Source of the DNA: Gammaproteobacteria bacterium
GTDB taxonomy: Bacteria; Pseudomonadota; Gammaproteobacteria; Methylococcales; Methylomonadaceae
Assembly (NCBI GenBank): GCA_024276805.1
Contig: JAJRWJ010000433.1
Coordinates: 1 to 7,153 of the forward strand
Length of the DNA: 7,153 nt
Reading direction: 5' to 3'
The notes under the pieces are model-generated. The model had not been told where the DNA came from. It saw nothing but the letters and a program-made list of their open reading frames with translations, and searched no databases. Made by a program: the position numbers and the translations under genes. Positions 6,019-7,153 of the stretch are shown here, one piece after another. The first letter of the stretch is position 1, and the number at the start of each line of letters is the position of its first letter.

Positions 6019-7153
6019 ATGAACAAATCCTCCGGTTTTGTAATCCGCTGGTATAACAGCCTGCGCTTTAAATTACCGTTTATTTTTCTGGTTCTGTTCC
6101 TGCTCATTATTGCCTCGATTTTTTTCACCCTGCATATTCAGGGACAAAAACTGCTCGATGAAATCGCCTATGCGAAAATCACCCGGGCCGGCCTGAGGGT
6201 CGTCGATGAACTGGAAATACGCACGGCAACGGCGACGACGCTGGCCAGCAGTCTGGCCAATCTCGCGCTGGCCCTGCCCGCAGATACTGCCCTGCATAAA
6301 CAGCTGATAGCACGGCTTTTGAATATCCAGGGAACAGAACATTTCATTGCCGGCGGCGGCATCTGGCCGGCCCCTTTCCAGTTCGACAGCAGCATCGAAC
6401 GGCGCAGCTTTTTCTGGGGCAGGGACCGGGATGGCAGACTGCACTATTATGATGATTACAATACCTTGAAAAGTCCGGGATATCACCGGGAAGAGTGGTA
6501 TGTGCCAGCCAGATATCTGGCTCCCGGCCATGCCTACTGGTCGAAATCCTATACAGACCCCTATTCACTGCAGCCCATGGTCACGGTAACCGTACCAATG
6601 CGCGACGCAGGCAAATTTATCGGCGCGGCAACCGTCGACCTCAAACTCGAGGGCCTGCACAACCTGCTGGAAAAGGTTACCCGGCCATTTGCCGGCTATG
6701 CCTTCGCCGTCGACCGGAATGGCACTTTCCTGTCCTTTCCCGATGAACAGCTGGCCAGAAAAACCCGGCATACTGCTGGCGATACCAGTAACATCCCCTA
6801 CATCAAACTGAGCGACCTGGCCGCCAAATATTCGGTTTTTTCTTCACTTGCGGGCATTCTGACCAGGGAAAACCAGGTCCTGCAGACAATGGCGCTGAAC
6901 ACCCCGTCCTTCGATCCGCAACTTGCCACCAGACTGGCGATGCAAAGCTATCAAATCGATGACCAGGAGGCACGGCTGATTACCGCTTCGTTGAGCAACC
7001 CGCTGCATGATCGTCCACTGACTAAAAATTTCCTTTTCCAGCAGGATTATTTTCTGCGGCAACCGGTATTTGTTTCCGTCATCACCATGCCAAGAACGTT
7101 CTGGCGTATTATCACGGTCATGCCCTACAGCGCCGCCTTGCACAAAGGCGAGG
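6019..7153 (+). CDS. Cache-domain membrane sensor, N-terminal part (runs off the window)
   Basis: An uninterrupted frame of 378 codons reaches the right edge without a stop, so only the sensory half is present. Residues 17-39 form an uncleaved-looking membrane helix after a basic N-terminus. A long periplasmic domain of double-Cache type follows. Recognisable parts are GGGIWPAPF (112-120), SFFWGRD (130-136), EEWYVPAR (158-165), SKSYTDPYS (175-183) and the Cache signature PMVTVTVPM...GAATVDL (186-208), then FAVDRNGTFLSFP (229-241). The last residues (TFWRIITVMPYSAAL) are typical of the end of the membrane-proximal lobe, so a second helix and perhaps HAMP should follow soon. The output could be a diguanylate cyclase, histidine kinase, phosphatase or chemoreceptor; the window cannot tell. 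ATG at 6019 is the first start after the in-frame stop at 5941, but no ribosome site precedes it. Confidence 0.85.
   Translation, partial: MNKSSGFVIRWYNSLRFKLPFIFLVLFLLIIASIFFTLHIQGQKLLDEIAYAKITRAGLRVVDELEIRTATATTLASSLANLALALPADTALHKQLIARLLNIQGTEHFIAGGGIWPAPFQFDSSIERRSFFWGRDRDGRLHYYDDYNTLKSPGYHREEWYVPARYLAPGHAYWSKSYTDPYSLQPMVTVTVPMRDAGKFIGAATVDLKLEGLHNLLEKVTRPFAGYAFAVDRNGTFLSFPDEQLARKTRHTAGDTSNIPYIKLSDLAAKYSVFSSLAGILTRENQVLQTMALNTPSFDPQLATRLAMQSYQIDDQEARLITASLSNPLHDRPLTKNFLFQQDYFLRQPVFVSVITMPRTFWRIITVMPYSAALHKGE

Noticed and set aside
5555..6022. 155-codon + strand frame whose stop overlaps the sensor ATG (ATGA)
   Set aside because: The overlap looks like coupling, but the frame overlaps the better-supported small membrane protein. 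Its translation is irregular (many His, Arg, Pro, Cys) and shows no domain.
5562..6128. 188-codon - strand frame, plus a 99-codon one (5681-5980), with AGGAGG on the - strand at 6008-6013
   Set aside because: The perfect ribosome-site sequence is tempting, but no suitable ATG follows at the right distance. The translations are Cys/Trp/Arg-rich without a recognisable pattern, and they oppose the small membrane protein gene.

Overview
The window looks like a chromosomal segment of a gammaproteobacterium. It has moderately GC-rich coding DNA with a strong G/C third-position bias and AT-rich intergenic gaps. Its MoxR / DUF58 / TgpA gene block matches the arrangement known from Pseudomonas and related genera. 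I cannot place the genus. I see no insertion sequence, CRISPR array, phage gene, tRNA or rRNA.

Positions 94-3920 (+ strand) hold a tight three-gene operon. It encodes a MoxR-family AAA+ ATPase, a DUF58 membrane protein that starts with TTG inside the stop of the first gene, and a TgpA-type membrane transglutaminase-like protein with an intact Cys-His-Asp triad. By analogy with MoxR systems, the ATPase and DUF58 protein probably act as a chaperone pair for the TgpA enzyme, whose catalytic domain faces the periplasm. A hairpin followed by a T-run after tgpA separates it from a convergent gene.

Positions 4001-5402 (- strand) hold an NfeD-type protein followed by an SPFH/Band 7 protein of the stomatin/QmcA type. 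This is a widespread pair linked to membrane microdomain organisation. A good sigma70-like promoter lies upstream of the NfeD gene in a 123-bp AT-rich divergent region.

Positions 5526-5780 (+) encode a small two-helix membrane protein of unknown function. A 238-bp gene-free stretch (5781-6018) follows. From 6019 an open reading frame runs off the right edge and encodes the N-terminal sensory half (one TM helix plus a large periplasmic dCache-type domain) of a signalling protein whose output domain is outside the window.

All complete proteins except the ATPase are predicted membrane proteins, so the segment is envelope-oriented. The gene families are recognisable. I found no convincing evidence of an undescribed system. 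The least explained parts are the small membrane protein, the 5781-6018 gap and the ligand specificity of the Cache sensor.
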